Assembly (NCBI GenBank): GCA_016709575.1
Contig: JADJMM010000013.1
Location: forward strand, 62,001-126,000
Length of the DNA: 64,000 nt
Source: Sphingobacteriaceae bacterium
Lineage (GTDB): Bacteria > Bacteroidota > Bacteroidia > B-17B0 > Aurantibacillaceae
Direction of reading: 5' to 3'
The notes under the pieces are model-generated. The model did not search any database, had not been told where the DNA came from, and saw only the letters and a list, made by a program, of their open reading frames with translations. The position numbers were made by a program, and so were the translations under genes. This document shows, in pieces, positions 27,348-37,664 of the stretch (positions are counted from its first letter, which is position 1; the number at the start of each line of letters is the position of its first letter).

Positions 27348-28582
27348 AACTGTTTTTTAAATGGTTTTATTATTAAGCGTAATGATTGGTCGGACGTAAA
27401 ATATTTCCACAACCAGTTTACAAATATGATTAATTTATTTTTTACTCCAAGTATAAGCATTAAATGTAAAAACATCCAGAATACCCAAGCAATAAATCCC
27501 TGAAATTTAATATTTGGTAGGTCAACAACTGCCAAATGCTTTCCAACAGTAGCCATTGAGCCTTTATCGGAATACTCATAAGGGGTATTGGTATTGTTCT
27601 TAATATTGTTTGCAAGATGTTTAGCTTGCTCTATAGCAACTGTTGCTACCTGAGGATGGCCGTTCGGAAATTTCTCGGTTTTCATTAAAGCAATGTCACC
27701 AATAGCATAAATGTTGCTACAACCTTCAACTAAACTTGTTCTTCCAACTAAAAAACGATTGCCTCTTGTAATGGAACTTTCGGGCATACCTGGAATGTTA
27801 TTCCCAATAATACCGGCGCCCCACACAACTGTTTTAGTGGGAATAGTTTTTCCATTTCCCAATTCAACAACATTGCCATCAAAGTTTTTTACCAGAGTGG
27901 AAGTCCAAACATTTACACCTAATTGCTCAAGATATTCTTTTGATTTTACAGAGGCTTGTTCTGACATAGCACCTAATGTTCTTGGTCCTGATTCGATTAA
28001 ATAGATATTCATTTTGCTGAAATCTAATTCAGGATAATCTTTTGGTAAGATATTTTTTTTCATCTCGGCCAAAGCACCCGACACTTCAACTCCGGTTGGT
28101 CCGCCACCTACTACAACAATGTTTAGAAGTGCTTGTTTATCTTCATCATTCGCCGATAAAGCATCTTCAAAATTTTGCAACAAAGTATTCCGCAAATAAA
28201 GCGCTTCATTCACCGACTTCATTGGAATCGCATGTTTTGCAATAGTAGTATTTCCAAAAAAATTAGTAGTAGCGCCTGTAGCTATAATGAGTTTATCGTA
28301 TTTTATTTCTCCTAAGTGAGTTGTAATTGAATTTTCGTTGACATTTACTTTAGTCACCTCAGTAACTCGCAAATGAACATTTTTATAGCTTTGAAATAAT
28401 TTCCTTAAGGGGAAAGTAATTGAGCTTGGCTCTAAACCTGATGTTGCAACTTGATAAAATAAAGGTTGAAACTGATGGAAATTATTTTTATCGATTAACC
28501 ATATTTCATTATCGGTATTTTTTAAACTGCGGGCTATTTTTAAACCTGCAAATCCGCCACCTATAATTACTATCCGTTGCAT
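27344..28582 (-). CDS. ndh: Type II NADH dehydrogenase-like FAD oxidoreductase
   Basis: 412 aa. The FAD motif is IVIIGGGFAGLKIARSL at the N-terminus, and the NADH motif VVVGGGPTGVEVSGALAEM lies near residue 157. NIYAIGDIALM completes FAD binding and is followed by HPQVATVAIEQAKHLA, typical of NDH-2. The end carries hydrophobic/amphipathic segments (FIAWVFWMFLHLMLILG) for monotopic membrane attachment. It transfers electrons from NADH to quinone without pumping. The start at 28580-28582 lies inside the 3' region assigned to the dipeptidase frame, an overlap that is probably an artefact. The gene overlaps fahA by 4 bp. Confidence 0.9.
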   Translation of the reverse strand: MQRIVIIGGGFAGLKIARSLKNTDNEIWLIDKNNFHQFQPLFYQVATSGLEPSSITFPLRKLFQSYKNVHLRVTEVTKVNVNENSITTHLGEIKYDKLIIATGATTNFFGNTTIAKHAIPMKSVNEALYLRNTLLQNFEDALSANDEDKQALLNIVVVGGGPTGVEVSGALAEMKKNILPKDYPELDFSKMNIYLIESGPRTLGAMSEQASVKSKEYLEQLGVNVWTSTLVKNFDGNVVELGNGKTIPTKTVVWGAGIIGNNIPGMPESSITRGNRFLVGRTSLVEGCSNIYAIGDIALMKTEKFPNGHPQVATVAIEQAKHLANNIKNNTNTPYEYSDKGSMATVGKHLAVVDLPNIKFQGFIAWVFWMFLHLMLILGVKNKLIIFVNWLWKYFTSDQSLRLIIKPFKKQL

Positions 28583-29353
28583 ACGGCACTAAAATTACGA
28601 AATTCTTAAGGATTAAGTTATAATTTTCCGCTGCAAATAGCTTAGTACAAGCATTAAAATGCCACCATTCGGAGGTTATTGGAGTAAAGCCCGCTTTTTT
28701 CATTATTTCCCTCAATTTTAAGCGGTTTTTATAGGCATCTCTACTTAATTTACCTTGAGAAAACATCTCGTTTTCCAATTTAGGCTGGGCTAATTCCCAA
28801 AAAAATCAAAGGGCGTGCCCATATCCAATAAAACGCCGTTTTCGTTGATGATTCCCACATCAACGGCAGCTCCAAAATTATGTAAGGATAATTCATCCGG
28901 TCTGGCAACGTAATTATATTTTTCAATGGGTTTCATTTTTAATGAATCCCACATCATTTTTTGTATGTGAGAAGGACGCGTGGCATCAAAAACAATAAGG
29001 TTGTAAAAGGGATGTTCTTGCTTTAGAATTTTTTGTGCATGATTTAGTTTAGTGGCGACATCGCATGGAAGATAACATTGGTCTAATCCTTTGTAAAAGC
29101 TCTTTCCTAAAAAATTCTTATCGGTATTGTATAGTAAAACCACTCGTATATCTGGGTCAAATTCACAAATGTTCACTAATCCACTCTTCACAAAAAGTTT
29201 TTCGTATTCAGAGGAGTCACGAACTGTTTTTGGTGGGACTGTGGAGTCTTTTTGAACTAAAACCTCCTTGTTTTTACCAATGTAACTAGTGTTTTCTTGA
29301 CGACATGACAAGCAAATTAAAAGAATGGGAATTATGCTAAAAAGTGCTCTCAA
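28509..29353 (-). CDS. D-alanyl-D-alanine dipeptidase (VanX/DdpX family, frameshifted)
   Basis: The first fragment (28790-29353) has a lipoprotein-like signal (ILLICLSC, Cys at residue ~17), then FDATRPSHIQ and SLHNFGAAVDVGI with the zinc-binding HxxxxxxD pattern. The second fragment carries the remaining catalytic motif TSEWWHFNAC. One missing G at the run complementary to 28796-28798 unites them (DFFGELAQPKLENEMF). The product would be a periplasmic, possibly lipid-anchored zinc dipeptidase recycling D-Ala-D-Ala. The second frame stays open 74 bp into the ndh gene; the genuine stop is probably earlier, near 28600-28615, after another indel. Confidence 0.8.
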
Positions 29354-29403
29354 AAAGTTAATTAATTGTGTAAACTAAGCTTAGGCATTTTTAGCCTTTT
29401 TGT

Positions 29404-29411
29404 TAAATTTG
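29404..29411 (+). promoter_or_regulatory. -7 promoter box TAAATTTG before yajQ
   Basis: TAAATTTG fits TAnnTTTG and lies 22 bp before the ATG of the YajQ-family gene. No clear -33 element is seen. Confidence 0.4.
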
Positions 29412-29433
29412 ACAATCACAAAAGTAACAAGAA

Positions 29434-29922
29434 ATGCCTTCATTTGACATAAGCAGTAAAGTTGACGCACAAACATTGGATAATGCCATTAATGTAGCGA
29501 AACGCGAAATTTTAAACCGTTGGGATTTTAAAGACAGCAAGAGCACGGTTGAATTGAATAAAAAAGATTTAGTAATCAATATCACTACTGAAAATGATAT
29601 GAGATTAGATGCCATTTTAGATGCCATTCATAGCCGTATGATTAAACAGGGATTAGACCCACGTTCGTTAGATGAGAAGAAAGCACATTACCCGAGCGGA
29701 CCGTTTATTAAAAAAGATATTACAGCACGACAAGGAATTGATGTTGAGTCGAGTAAAAAAATATTGAAAGACATTAAAGAAAGTAAGATAAAAGTAACTG
29801 CTCAGCGCATGGATGAAATTATTCGCGTGAGCAGTAAAAATATTGATGATTTACAGAAAGTGATTGCTTTATGCAGTAAAGGTAATTATGATGTTCCACT
29901 GCAGTTTGTAAACATGAAGTAG
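29434..29922 (+). CDS. YajQ-family nucleotide-binding protein
   Basis: 162 aa, the standard length. It begins MPSFDISSKVDAQTLDNAIN and contains NRWDFKDSKS, TENDMRLDAILD and QGIDVESSKKILKDIKESKIKV, all diagnostic of the DUF520/YajQ fold of two ferredoxin-like domains. Family members bind RNA or cyclic di-GMP (shown in Xanthomonas); which ligand applies here is unknown. Monocistronic with its own -7 box; the 104-bp gap that follows is A/T-rich without a recognisable element. Confidence 0.93.
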   Translation: MPSFDISSKVDAQTLDNAINVAKREILNRWDFKDSKSTVELNKKDLVINITTENDMRLDAILDAIHSRMIKQGLDPRSLDEKKAHYPSGPFIKKDITARQGIDVESSKKILKDIKESKIKVTAQRMDEIIRVSSKNIDDLQKVIALCSKGNYDVPLQFVNMK

Positions 29923-30026
29923 TAGAAATTATAAATTTTAGATTATAAATGATAAGGTGAAAAAAGTTGAAATGAAACAAATAATAGCATTTAAAATTTA
30001 CCATTCATAATTTAACATCTCTCAAA

Positions 30027-31054
30027 ATGATTATACGAAGCAAAGCCCCTTTACGAATTGGATTAGCCGGTGGTGGAACAGATGTTTCTCCGTATTCTGA
30101 TTTATTTGGAGGCGCCATTTTAAATGCAACAATAGATTTGTATGCTTATGCTTCATTAGAACCATTAAACAACGGTAAAATAGAATTCTGCATTGACGGT
30201 TCTGATAAATGTTTAGTTCTCGATTCAAAAGAGAAATTAGAATTGGTTGAAGGATTTGAATTATTTATTGGTGTTTACAATCGTGTTCTCAAGCAATTTA
30301 AATTAAAACCATTATCATTCCGTTTAACTTCTTTTATTGAAGCGCCGCAAGGTTCAGGATTAGGAACTTCTTCAACAATAGTTGTTTCATTATTGGGAGC
30401 TTTTATCGAATGGTTAAAATTGCCATTGGGAAATTATGATATCGCTCACTTAGCTTACGAGATTGAACGCATTGATTTAAATATGTCGGGAGGAAAGCAA
30501 GATCAATACGCTGCTACTTTCGGTGGTGTAAATTATATTGAATTTTTAAGTAACGATAGAGTAATTGTAAATCCACTACAATTGAAACCTGAAATTTTAA
30601 ATGAATTGGAATTGAATTTACTTTTATATTTCACGGCTACGCAACGTTTGTCTGCCACCATCATAAACGAGCAAGTGCAAAATGTAAAGGATAAAAACGA
30701 AAAATCAGTTGATGCTATGCATAATTTAAAAGAGCAGGCGCATCAAATGAAAGATGCTTTATTACGTGGAGAATTAAATAAAATAGGTGAGATTTTAAGT
30801 TTTGGATGGAAGAATAAAAAGATATGGCACATTCTATTTCTAATCCGTTAATTGACAGCATTTACGAAGCTGCAATAAAAAGTGGTGCAACCGGCGGAAA
30901 AATTTCCGGTGCAGGTGGAGGAGGCTTTATGTTTTTCTTTTGCCCACTTATTACAAAAATGAAAGTATTACAAGCTATAGAAAAATTAGGCGGAAAATCC
31001 CAACCTTTTAAATTCACGCAACAGGGATTAACAACATGGACAATCAACAATTAA
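30027..31054 (+). CDS. GHMP sugar kinase, HddA-like (one frameshift)
   Basis: Joined length about 342 aa. Motif 1 is KAPLRIGLAGGGTDVSPY, motif 2 PQGSGLGTSSTIVVSLLGAF (ATP loop), and the catalytic-base region is SGGKQDQYAATFGG. Motif 3 GGKISGAGGGGFMFFF is in the second fragment. The slip is at the A5 run 30816-30820; one extra A gives WKNKKDMAHSISNP, as in homologues. HddA phosphorylates D-glycero-D-manno-heptose 7-phosphate; related members act on other sugars, so the substrate is provisional. It ends 8 bp before the preferred purC start. Confidence 0.85.
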
Positions 31055-31062
31055 CAGATACT

Positions 31063-32007
31063 ATGAACACAATCACAGAAACTAACTTCAAATTTCCGAA
31101 GCAAACTAAAGTTTATAAAGGTAAGGTACGCGATGTGTATACCATTGATGGAAAATATTTGGTAATGGTAGCCAGCGACCGTATCAGTGCATTTGATGTT
31201 GTTCTGCCAAGAGGAATACCTTACAAAGGACAAGTTCTTAATTTAATTGCCAAGAAATTTTTAGAGGCTACAAAAGATATAGTTCCGAATTGGTTGTTAG
31301 GGACACCTCACCCAAATGTAAGTGTAGGTAAAATGTGTGAACCTTTTAAAGTGGAAATGGTAATACGTGGTTACGTAGCCGGACATGCAGCAAGAACTTA
31401 CAATGAAGGAAAACGTGTTTTATGTGGCGTAAAATTACCTGAAGGCTTAAAAGAAAACGATAAATTTCCTGAACCAATCATTACGCCAACCACAAAAGCT
31501 TCTGAAGGTCATGATGAAGATATTAGTAGAGAGGAAATTTTGAAGCAAGGTATTGTTGAGGAAAAATATTACGTGCAATTAGAAAAACATACGAGAGCTT
31601 TATATGCACGCGGACAAGAAATTGCCAATAAAATGGGATTAATTTTAGTTGATACTAAATATGAATTTGGTTTATATAACGGAGAAGTAACCTTAATGGA
31701 TGAAATTCACACACCGGATTCATCTCGTTATTTTTATAAAGAAGGTTACGAAGAGCGTCAGATAAAAGGTGAAGAACAAAAACAATTAAGTAAAGAATTT
31801 GTTCGTCGCTGGTTAATTGAAAATGGTTTTCAAGGGAAGGAAGGACAAACTGTTCCAGTAATGAATGACGAGTGGGTAAAAGAAATTTCTGATCGTTATA
31901 TCGAACTATACGAAAAAGTTACCGGTGAAAAATTCGTAAAACACGACGCGCTTAACTTCAATAGAGAAATTGAAGAAAGAGTAGGCGCTTTTTTAGCTAA
32001 ACTTTAA
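31063..32007 (+). CDS. purC: Phosphoribosylaminoimidazole-succinocarboxamide synthase
   Basis: 314 aa from the ATG at 31063; an in-frame ATG at 31036 would overlap the kinase gene and add nine non-conserved residues. SAICAR synthase motifs: VYKGKVRDVYTI, MVASDRISAFDVVLPRGIP, VIRGYVAGHAARTY, TTKASEGHDEDI, LVDTKYEFG and MDEIHTPDSSRY. It joins CAIR and aspartate in purine synthesis. This is the longer Bacteroidota/plant-like form. It probably shares a transcript with the kinase upstream. Confidence 0.95.
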   Translation: MNTITETNFKFPKQTKVYKGKVRDVYTIDGKYLVMVASDRISAFDVVLPRGIPYKGQVLNLIAKKFLEATKDIVPNWLLGTPHPNVSVGKMCEPFKVEMVIRGYVAGHAARTYNEGKRVLCGVKLPEGLKENDKFPEPIITPTTKASEGHDEDISREEILKQGIVEEKYYVQLEKHTRALYARGQEIANKMGLILVDTKYEFGLYNGEVTLMDEIHTPDSSRYFYKEGYEERQIKGEEQKQLSKEFVRRWLIENGFQGKEGQTVPVMNDEWVKEISDRYIELYEKVTGEKFVKHDALNFNREIEERVGAFLAKL

Positions 32008-32013
32008 AAATTA

Positions 32014-33483
32014 TTGAGAAATCTATATTTTATATTTCTATTATTTACATGTCTCTTAATAAGAGCACAGAATAGAACTATAGATTCACTTAATACGGCC
32101 TTCAAAAATTCAAAAGATGACAGTATTAAAGTAAAAACATTACTATCTATTACTGATCAATTATTACAAGTTGACCTGAAGCAAGCCGAAGCAACAATAC
32201 GTAGAGCATTTGCTTTAAGCCTTAGAAGAAACTCAAATTCATTGCTGGCTGAAACAGCCGGTTACATGGGTTATATTAAAGAAGCTGTTTCGGAAATCGA
32301 CAGCTCCATTTATTATTATGGACTAGCCATAGCCTATTGTAAGAAAGCTAATGATAAGGAAACTATGCCGGTACTCTTGAATAATCTTTCCATAATGAAA
32401 CAGAAGAAGGGGAAATTAAAAGAAGCTGTAGAAATGCAAATGGAAGCAATTAAATCATTTGAGTTTAATAAGGATAAGAGAGGGATGTCTTACTCATATA
32501 ACAATGCAGGTGAATTATTCTGGAAGATGGAGCAGCGGAATTTAGCCGTTAAGTATTTTTTGATGTCGCAAAAGTTGGCTGATGAAATAGGATATACAGA
32601 AATTTCAGCCTATGCCGCTAATAATTTAGGAGCTGTTTTGGTGGATTCAGGTGAGTATAAACTGGCTTTCAGTCAATTTACTAAGGCAATGAAATTATAT
32701 GATGGGCTGGGCGATTTAAATGGTAAGGCTCAGGCTTTACAAAATATAGGAAGCGTTTATGGTTATCAGCGGGATTTAGGGAACGCGGTGAAATATATAA
32801 AAGAGGCTTACGAAATATATTTAAAACTCAAACATAATGATGGATTGATAAGGTCTGGATATGCTTTAGGAAATGTATACGAAGAAAACGGGAAACCTGA
32901 TGATGCGCTGGTTTGGTTGAACAAAGCATTTGAATTAATAATGAAAGCCAATGACAGAACAAAACTACCCGGACTATATAAGAACATGAGCTTGGCCTAC
33001 GCTCAAAAAGGACAATTTAATAAAGCTTACAAATTTCATGTAAGTTACGAGGAAGCAAAGGATAGTATTTATAATTCTGAAACGACCAGTAAATTTCAGG
33101 AGTTAGAAGCCCAATATCAGAATGAGAAAAAAACACTTGAAATCGACAATCTGAAAACAAAAGAGGCTTTAAAGGATGTTGAATTGGAAAAACAGTATGA
33201 GGAAGTGAAAAAGCAAAATCAACAAAAAATATTCTTTGCATCCGGTTTTTTAGTAATGATTTTATTGGCAATAGTTGTTTATAGGAGTTATTCCAGGAAG
33301 AAGAGAGATAATGAAATAATTACTTTGCAGAAACAAGAAGTTGAACAACAAAAAAAGATTATTGAAGATAAACAGAAGGAAGTTATGGATTCAATACATT
33401 ACGCCAAATTAATACAGAATGCTCATTTGCCAAGTGAAAGATATATTGAAAACGTTTTGAAGAAATTAAAAGGAAGAGTTTAA
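32014..33483 (+). CDS. TPR membrane protein with coiled-coil stub of a signalling enzyme
   Basis: 489 aa. The start is TTG at 32014, which gives a good signal peptide (MRNLYFIFLLFTCLLIRAQ); no ATG is available nearby. About six to eight TPR units fill residues 30-360 (for example NNLSIMKQKKGKLKEAVEMQ and GSVYGYQRDLGNAVKYIKEA). A coiled-coil leads to one membrane helix (IFFASGFLVMILLAIVVY) near 408-425. The cytosolic tail has KQKEVMDSIHYAKLIQNAHL and PSERYIEN, a segment that elsewhere precedes a SpoIIE/PP2C phosphatase, but here the protein stops ~15 residues later. A terminator at 33504 follows. Signalling role inferred only from the TPR-membrane layout. Confidence 0.75.
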   Translation: MRNLYFIFLLFTCLLIRAQNRTIDSLNTAFKNSKDDSIKVKTLLSITDQLLQVDLKQAEATIRRAFALSLRRNSNSLLAETAGYMGYIKEAVSEIDSSIYYYGLAIAYCKKANDKETMPVLLNNLSIMKQKKGKLKEAVEMQMEAIKSFEFNKDKRGMSYSYNNAGELFWKMEQRNLAVKYFLMSQKLADEIGYTEISAYAANNLGAVLVDSGEYKLAFSQFTKAMKLYDGLGDLNGKAQALQNIGSVYGYQRDLGNAVKYIKEAYEIYLKLKHNDGLIRSGYALGNVYEENGKPDDALVWLNKAFELIMKANDRTKLPGLYKNMSLAYAQKGQFNKAYKFHVSYEEAKDSIYNSETTSKFQELEAQYQNEKKTLEIDNLKTKEALKDVELEKQYEEVKKQNQQKIFFASGFLVMILLAIVVYRSYSRKKRDNEIITLQKQEVEQQKKIIEDKQKEVMDSIHYAKLIQNAHLPSERYIENVLKKLKGRV

Positions 33484-33503
33484 TTTTATTAATATACATT
33501 AAA

Positions 33504-33537
33504 CAGAAAACCCTTGCAAATGCAAGGGTTTTCTGTT
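33504..33537. terminator. Bidirectional terminator between convergent genes
   Basis: A perfect 16-bp inverted repeat ACAGAAAACCCTTGCA / TGCAAGGGTTTTCTGT around the loop AA has A and T runs on both sides. It lies between the TPR gene and the convergent T9SS beta-helix gene. Confidence 0.88.
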
Positions 33538-33569
33538 TTGTATAGTAAGGTAAAACTAATTGCAAACAA

Positions 33570-35576
33570 TTATTTTTTGGTTAACCAACGTTTGTTCTCG
33601 GTTGCAATTTGGATAAAGTAAATGCCATTTTCTTTAATTTCAAAATCGAAACTTCTTTCATCTATTACTTTTTTAGATTGTATAATTTGACCAATGCTGT
33701 TGTAAATAATAATGTTTTCTGCTTTAAATGAAATGTCGATTTTAAAAGCACCATTATTAGGATTGGGATAAATATTTATATCAGATTCTAAAACGGTTGC
33801 TTCATTTATTTGTGTCGAGCTCGGGTTATAGCAGTTTTTTCCATTCCAAATTAAATTGCCAAAGCTATCTTTAGGAGTATTCTCAAAGCATACTCTCGCC
33901 GGGTTTTTAAATGTGTGACCTCAGGCATCGTACCCGCCTGTAACATCTGGTCCAATTGGTGGATAGGTAATACTTCCAAACCAAGCCGGTTTTGCTGCTA
34001 AATACAAAGATGAAGGTATTACTGTACTTCCACTAGCTGCTTGACAAGTTGGTTCACCAGCTGTGCCGCATTGTTTCACTGAATTGGTGAAGTAATCAAA
34101 GTTTACATGTCGGAACATAGTTGTAAATGCTTTGTTGGATGTAACGCCAAACGCTGAAGTAGGTGTATTCCAAATTGAACGACTTACGGCTTGATATGTG
34201 GTTTCTTCGTATTTGGTTGCAAAACCAGGTTCTCCTAATACATTTCCTACAGCACTCATGTAGTTATTTTGTGGATAGGTAAGGATGGCACCGTTAGTCA
34301 TTAAGTTCGGTAAATTATAGGCAATAGTGGCGTCCTTACCACGAAATCTGTTTCTGAAAGCGATATCGTGAGAGTTACTTCCCCAATAAAAATCAAATTC
34401 TAAAGCTGTTTGATCATTTCCTTCCCAAAGATTATATGAGCTATGTCCACCATGTGTCCAGCTATCCGGCCAAAACCAAGTTGTCATTTGCGAAGTACGA
34501 TGAACGCCATAAGTATAATTGTATCCAAACACATTTCCTGAAGCAGAAACTAATAAAGTTGCATTAGCAGTACTATCAAAAATGTTATTTTCAATTAAAT
34601 TTCCTGAGCCGGCATTAATTTCTAACGAATAATTATCTGAGTTGGCTTGGTCTAGTGCTGTTACAAAGTAGCAATCCCTAATTTCATTTCTAAAAACATC
34701 AAACCAAAGATTAACACCTCTTCTACCAATGTTTTCAAACTTAACGTAGCGTGCCCAACAATTTGCTGCGCCTTGAAAACAAAGATTTCTTCGAGTAGAA
34801 CTTAATGTAGTCACTGTGTTTTTTATGGTTAAATCTTCTACACCTGCATATTGGGTATAAGTTGGTGTTTTTAATACTTGTGGCGTAAGAGAAGAAGTGA
34901 AACTAAAATACATAGCCGGACTTATTGTAATTGAGTTACCATTTACTGCAGTCACTTTTGTTAATTGTAATCTTGCTCTATTTCCATTATCACCATAAAT
35001 TCCACACCAATTACAGGTGCCATTTGTATTTGTAACATTAACCGGAATTGTTGCATCGTTTAATTCGCTTACGTAAATGAATTTCCCGGCTGATAAACTA
35101 CTTGCATTTTGTAATACTAATTGAGTTGACCCTTTAGTATATCCAGATACAATATTTATTTGTCCACCAAGTGAAGCGTCAGTATAATTTCCGCCAATCA
35201 AAATATCATTTCCTAATTGTGTAGTAAATAAAAGAATTGTTTTGTCGGCACCGGCGCCTCTTAAGGTAACGTTAGATGGAATTTTAAGTTGAGACGATAG
35301 AGAATATATTCCGGGTGGTAAATAACAAACCTGTCCTGGTGACAATGCATTTAAGCAAGCTTGAATTTCATTTGCTGTATTTATACCATCAGCATGCGCG
35401 TTATATGGCGTTGATGTTGCATTTATTTGCATTGTTCTGGTTGGAATACCACCTTCAACTCCAACGTTACCTTGCCAAGTAATTAATCGGTCAGATGGAA
35501 TCACTTGAGCTCTTGTTGGAAACGATAATATGAAAAGTACTAGTACTGTTACTGTAGTAAAGATTTGCTTTTTCAT
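33570..35576 (-). CDS. Secreted right-handed beta-helix protein with T9SS sorting domain (in-frame TGA)
   Basis: Signal peptide (ILSFPTRAQ, to ~24), then a pectate-lyase-like beta-helix: an N-terminal capping segment with INTANEIQACLNALSPGQVC and LPPGIYSLSSQLKIPSNVTL, followed by parallel-coil motifs such as VEDLTIKN, YVKFENIGRRGVNLW and SGNLIENNIFDS. The open frame ends at TGA 33921-33923, but the same frame continues without a break for 116 codons: GHTFKNPARVCFENTPKDS, then NIYPNPNNGAFKID and a full type A T9SS sorting domain ending at TAA 33570. The TGA is therefore either a mutation or a sequencing error. Likely a cell-surface or released polysaccharide-active or adhesive protein; no catalytic residue assigned. 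Confidence 0.8.
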
Positions 35577-35780
35577 GTGTTTGGTTTTGTTGGTTTATAA
35601 TAGCAAATGTATTCTAGGTAAATCCCAAAAACACTACCCTTTTATGTAGTTTTTTAAAACTGCATTTTAGTAACAAAAAAATTATGATTGTTGTATTTTG
35701 TTCATTTTGAGTGATTTATGTACTTTAAACTAAGAACGATATTTATATAAATATTGTCTTCGTATATTGAATAATATTAA
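35577..35780. other. 204-bp divergent intergenic region
   Basis: Separates the beta-helix gene (minus) and the TPR histidine kinase gene (plus). It is strongly A/T-rich and presumably holds both promoters. I see no clear TAnnTTTG box or hairpin. Confidence 0.4.
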
Positions 35781-37664
35781 ATGAAGCGCATTTTAGTAGT
35801 CATATTTATTGTTTTAGCCGAATTGAATGGTTTGGCACAGATTTCTAAAAAGGATTCGATTGCATCAATAGTTAATTTTAACCAAAACAGCGAAAAGCTA
35901 AAGAAGTTCACAAAGATTGATTCACTTTACTTTTCAATTCAAAAAGCAAAAGAAGATTCGAACAAGGTCATCGCTCTTAATCTTTTAAGCTGGGAGCTTG
36001 CGTACACCGGTAATAATAATGCATCTTTTGAATTAGCGAATGAGGCAATCACTCTTTCCGAAAAAATTAAATACAAAAAAGGATACTTGGGCGCCTACAA
36101 TGCTTTAGCGAATGTTTACTCACATACCGGCAACCATTCAGAGGCGATTAAGAAATACTTTTCTACACTTAAAATAAGCGAAGAGTTAAATTATAAAAAC
36201 GGAATTGCAAATGCCTATAATAATATAGGCTCTGTTTATTTTAATACCGGAAATTATAAGGAAGCGCTCATAAATTTTAAAGCTGCGTTAAAAATAAGCA
36301 CAGAAATTAACTTTAAGAAAGTAATAGCAATTGCCTACGAAAATATTGGAATAATAAATCAGATTGGTGGTGATTATGATGAAGCGTTAAAAAATCATCT
36401 AGCGTCATTAAAAATACGGGAGCAAATGGGTGATAAACGCGCTATCAGTTGGTCGTATCAGAATTTGGCAATTGATTACGCTTCTCAAAAAAAATATGGT
36501 ATTGCACAGGAATATTTTATGAAGGCTTTACAATTGCAAGAGCAAGCTGGAGATAAATTTGAAATGTGCAGAATATATGTGAACATCGGCGAATTATTTA
36601 TTGAACAAAAAAAATATAAAGAAGCGTTAGAGCTCTGTGAGAAAGGCCTTGCAATCGCCAATGAAATAAATTTTCAGGAAATGGGTTGTCAAATCGAAAA
36701 AGTAATAAGTGAAATTTATGAGGCAATGGGTAACCCAATAAAAGCATTGGAGCATTACAAAAAATATAAAGTCGCAAAGGATAGTGTTGAAAACAATGAA
36801 AATGACAAAAAAATTGTTCGAGCTGAAATGAATTATAAATTTGAAAAGCAAAGACAGGAGGAGAAAATACTTTTGGCTAAGAAAGAAGCGCGTATTATTG
36901 AAGAATTGAAATATCAAAAGGTTTTATGGTGGTCAGGTATTCTTGGCGTTATTTTAGTTGCATCCATTGCTTTTATTTTATTGGTAAATTACCGCCGTAA
37001 AATAAAAACTAATAATCTAATCGCTTTGCAAAAGGAGGAAATAAGTAGACAAAAGGCGGGAATTGAAGGACAAGAAGAGGAGAGAAATCGTATTAGCAAA
37101 GAGTTGCACGATGGACTTGGAGGATCATTAGCCGCGATAAAATTGAATTTGGAAAGAATTGGTAGCTTGGAAAAAGGTCATTCGAAGGAAATTGAAAAAA
37201 TTATTAGCAATGTAAGTGAAGCTTGTAAAGAAGTGCGAACTATTTCTCACAACCTCTCTCCATTTTCAATTACAAATAATCTTTTATTAGAAGCATTACA
37301 AGATTTAGTCAGTAAATTTAATGTTCCGGGTAAATTAAGTATCAGTTTGGAATGTTTTCCTGAGAAAGAAATTAATAAAGTAAGTCAGGAAGTAAAAAAT
37401 GAACTTTATCGGATAACACAAGAATGTTTGAATAATATTGTGAAACATGCCAATGCCAATAGAGTGAACATTGGAATGTTGGTGGAGGAAAATTATTTGT
37501 ATTTGTCGATAGAAGATAATGGTAAAGGTTTCGATTCGGCATCAATTAAAAAAGGAATTGGTTTGAAGAATATAAAAACACGGGTTGATTTATTAAAAGG
37601 TGATATTTCAATTGATTCAAAAGCAGGACGCGGCACAGCTATTAATATTAAGCTAAAGGTTTAA
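35781..37664 (+). CDS. TPR-containing sensor histidine kinase (NarL/HisKA_3 type)
   Basis: 627 aa. A signal peptide (ending LNGLAQ, ~22) precedes periplasmic TPR units over about 70-350 (GAYNALANVYSHTGNHSEAI, NAYNNIGSVYFNTGNYKEAL and others). A coiled coil and a membrane helix (LWWSGILGVILVASIAFILL, ~380-405) follow. The cytosolic part has a HisKA_3 helix EEERNRISKELHDGLGGSLA with the phospho-acceptor His, then an HATPase_c domain with ECLNNIVKHANA (N box) and IEDNGKGFD. The stop overlaps the start of the regulator gene by one base, so the pair is translationally coupled. Ligand unknown. Confidence 0.93.
   Translation: MKRILVVIFIVLAELNGLAQISKKDSIASIVNFNQNSEKLKKFTKIDSLYFSIQKAKEDSNKVIALNLLSWELAYTGNNNASFELANEAITLSEKIKYKKGYLGAYNALANVYSHTGNHSEAIKKYFSTLKISEELNYKNGIANAYNNIGSVYFNTGNYKEALINFKAALKISTEINFKKVIAIAYENIGIINQIGGDYDEALKNHLASLKIREQMGDKRAISWSYQNLAIDYASQKKYGIAQEYFMKALQLQEQAGDKFEMCRIYVNIGELFIEQKKYKEALELCEKGLAIANEINFQEMGCQIEKVISEIYEAMGNPIKALEHYKKYKVAKDSVENNENDKKIVRAEMNYKFEKQRQEEKILLAKKEARIIEELKYQKVLWWSGILGVILVASIAFILLVNYRRKIKTNNLIALQKEEISRQKAGIEGQEEERNRISKELHDGLGGSLAAIKLNLERIGSLEKGHSKEIEKIISNVSEACKEVRTISHNLSPFSITNNLLLEALQDLVSKFNVPGKLSISLECFPEKEINKVSQEVKNELYRITQECLNNIVKHANANRVNIGMLVEENYLYLSIEDNGKGFDSASIKKGIGLKNIKTRVDLLKGDISIDSKAGRGTAINIKLKV

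Noticed and set aside
33921..33923. Selenocysteine codon (TGA)
   Set aside because: I see no stable hairpin directly downstream of the TGA, no selenoprotein family fit, and other genes here are broken by TAA and TAG or by indels in the same way.
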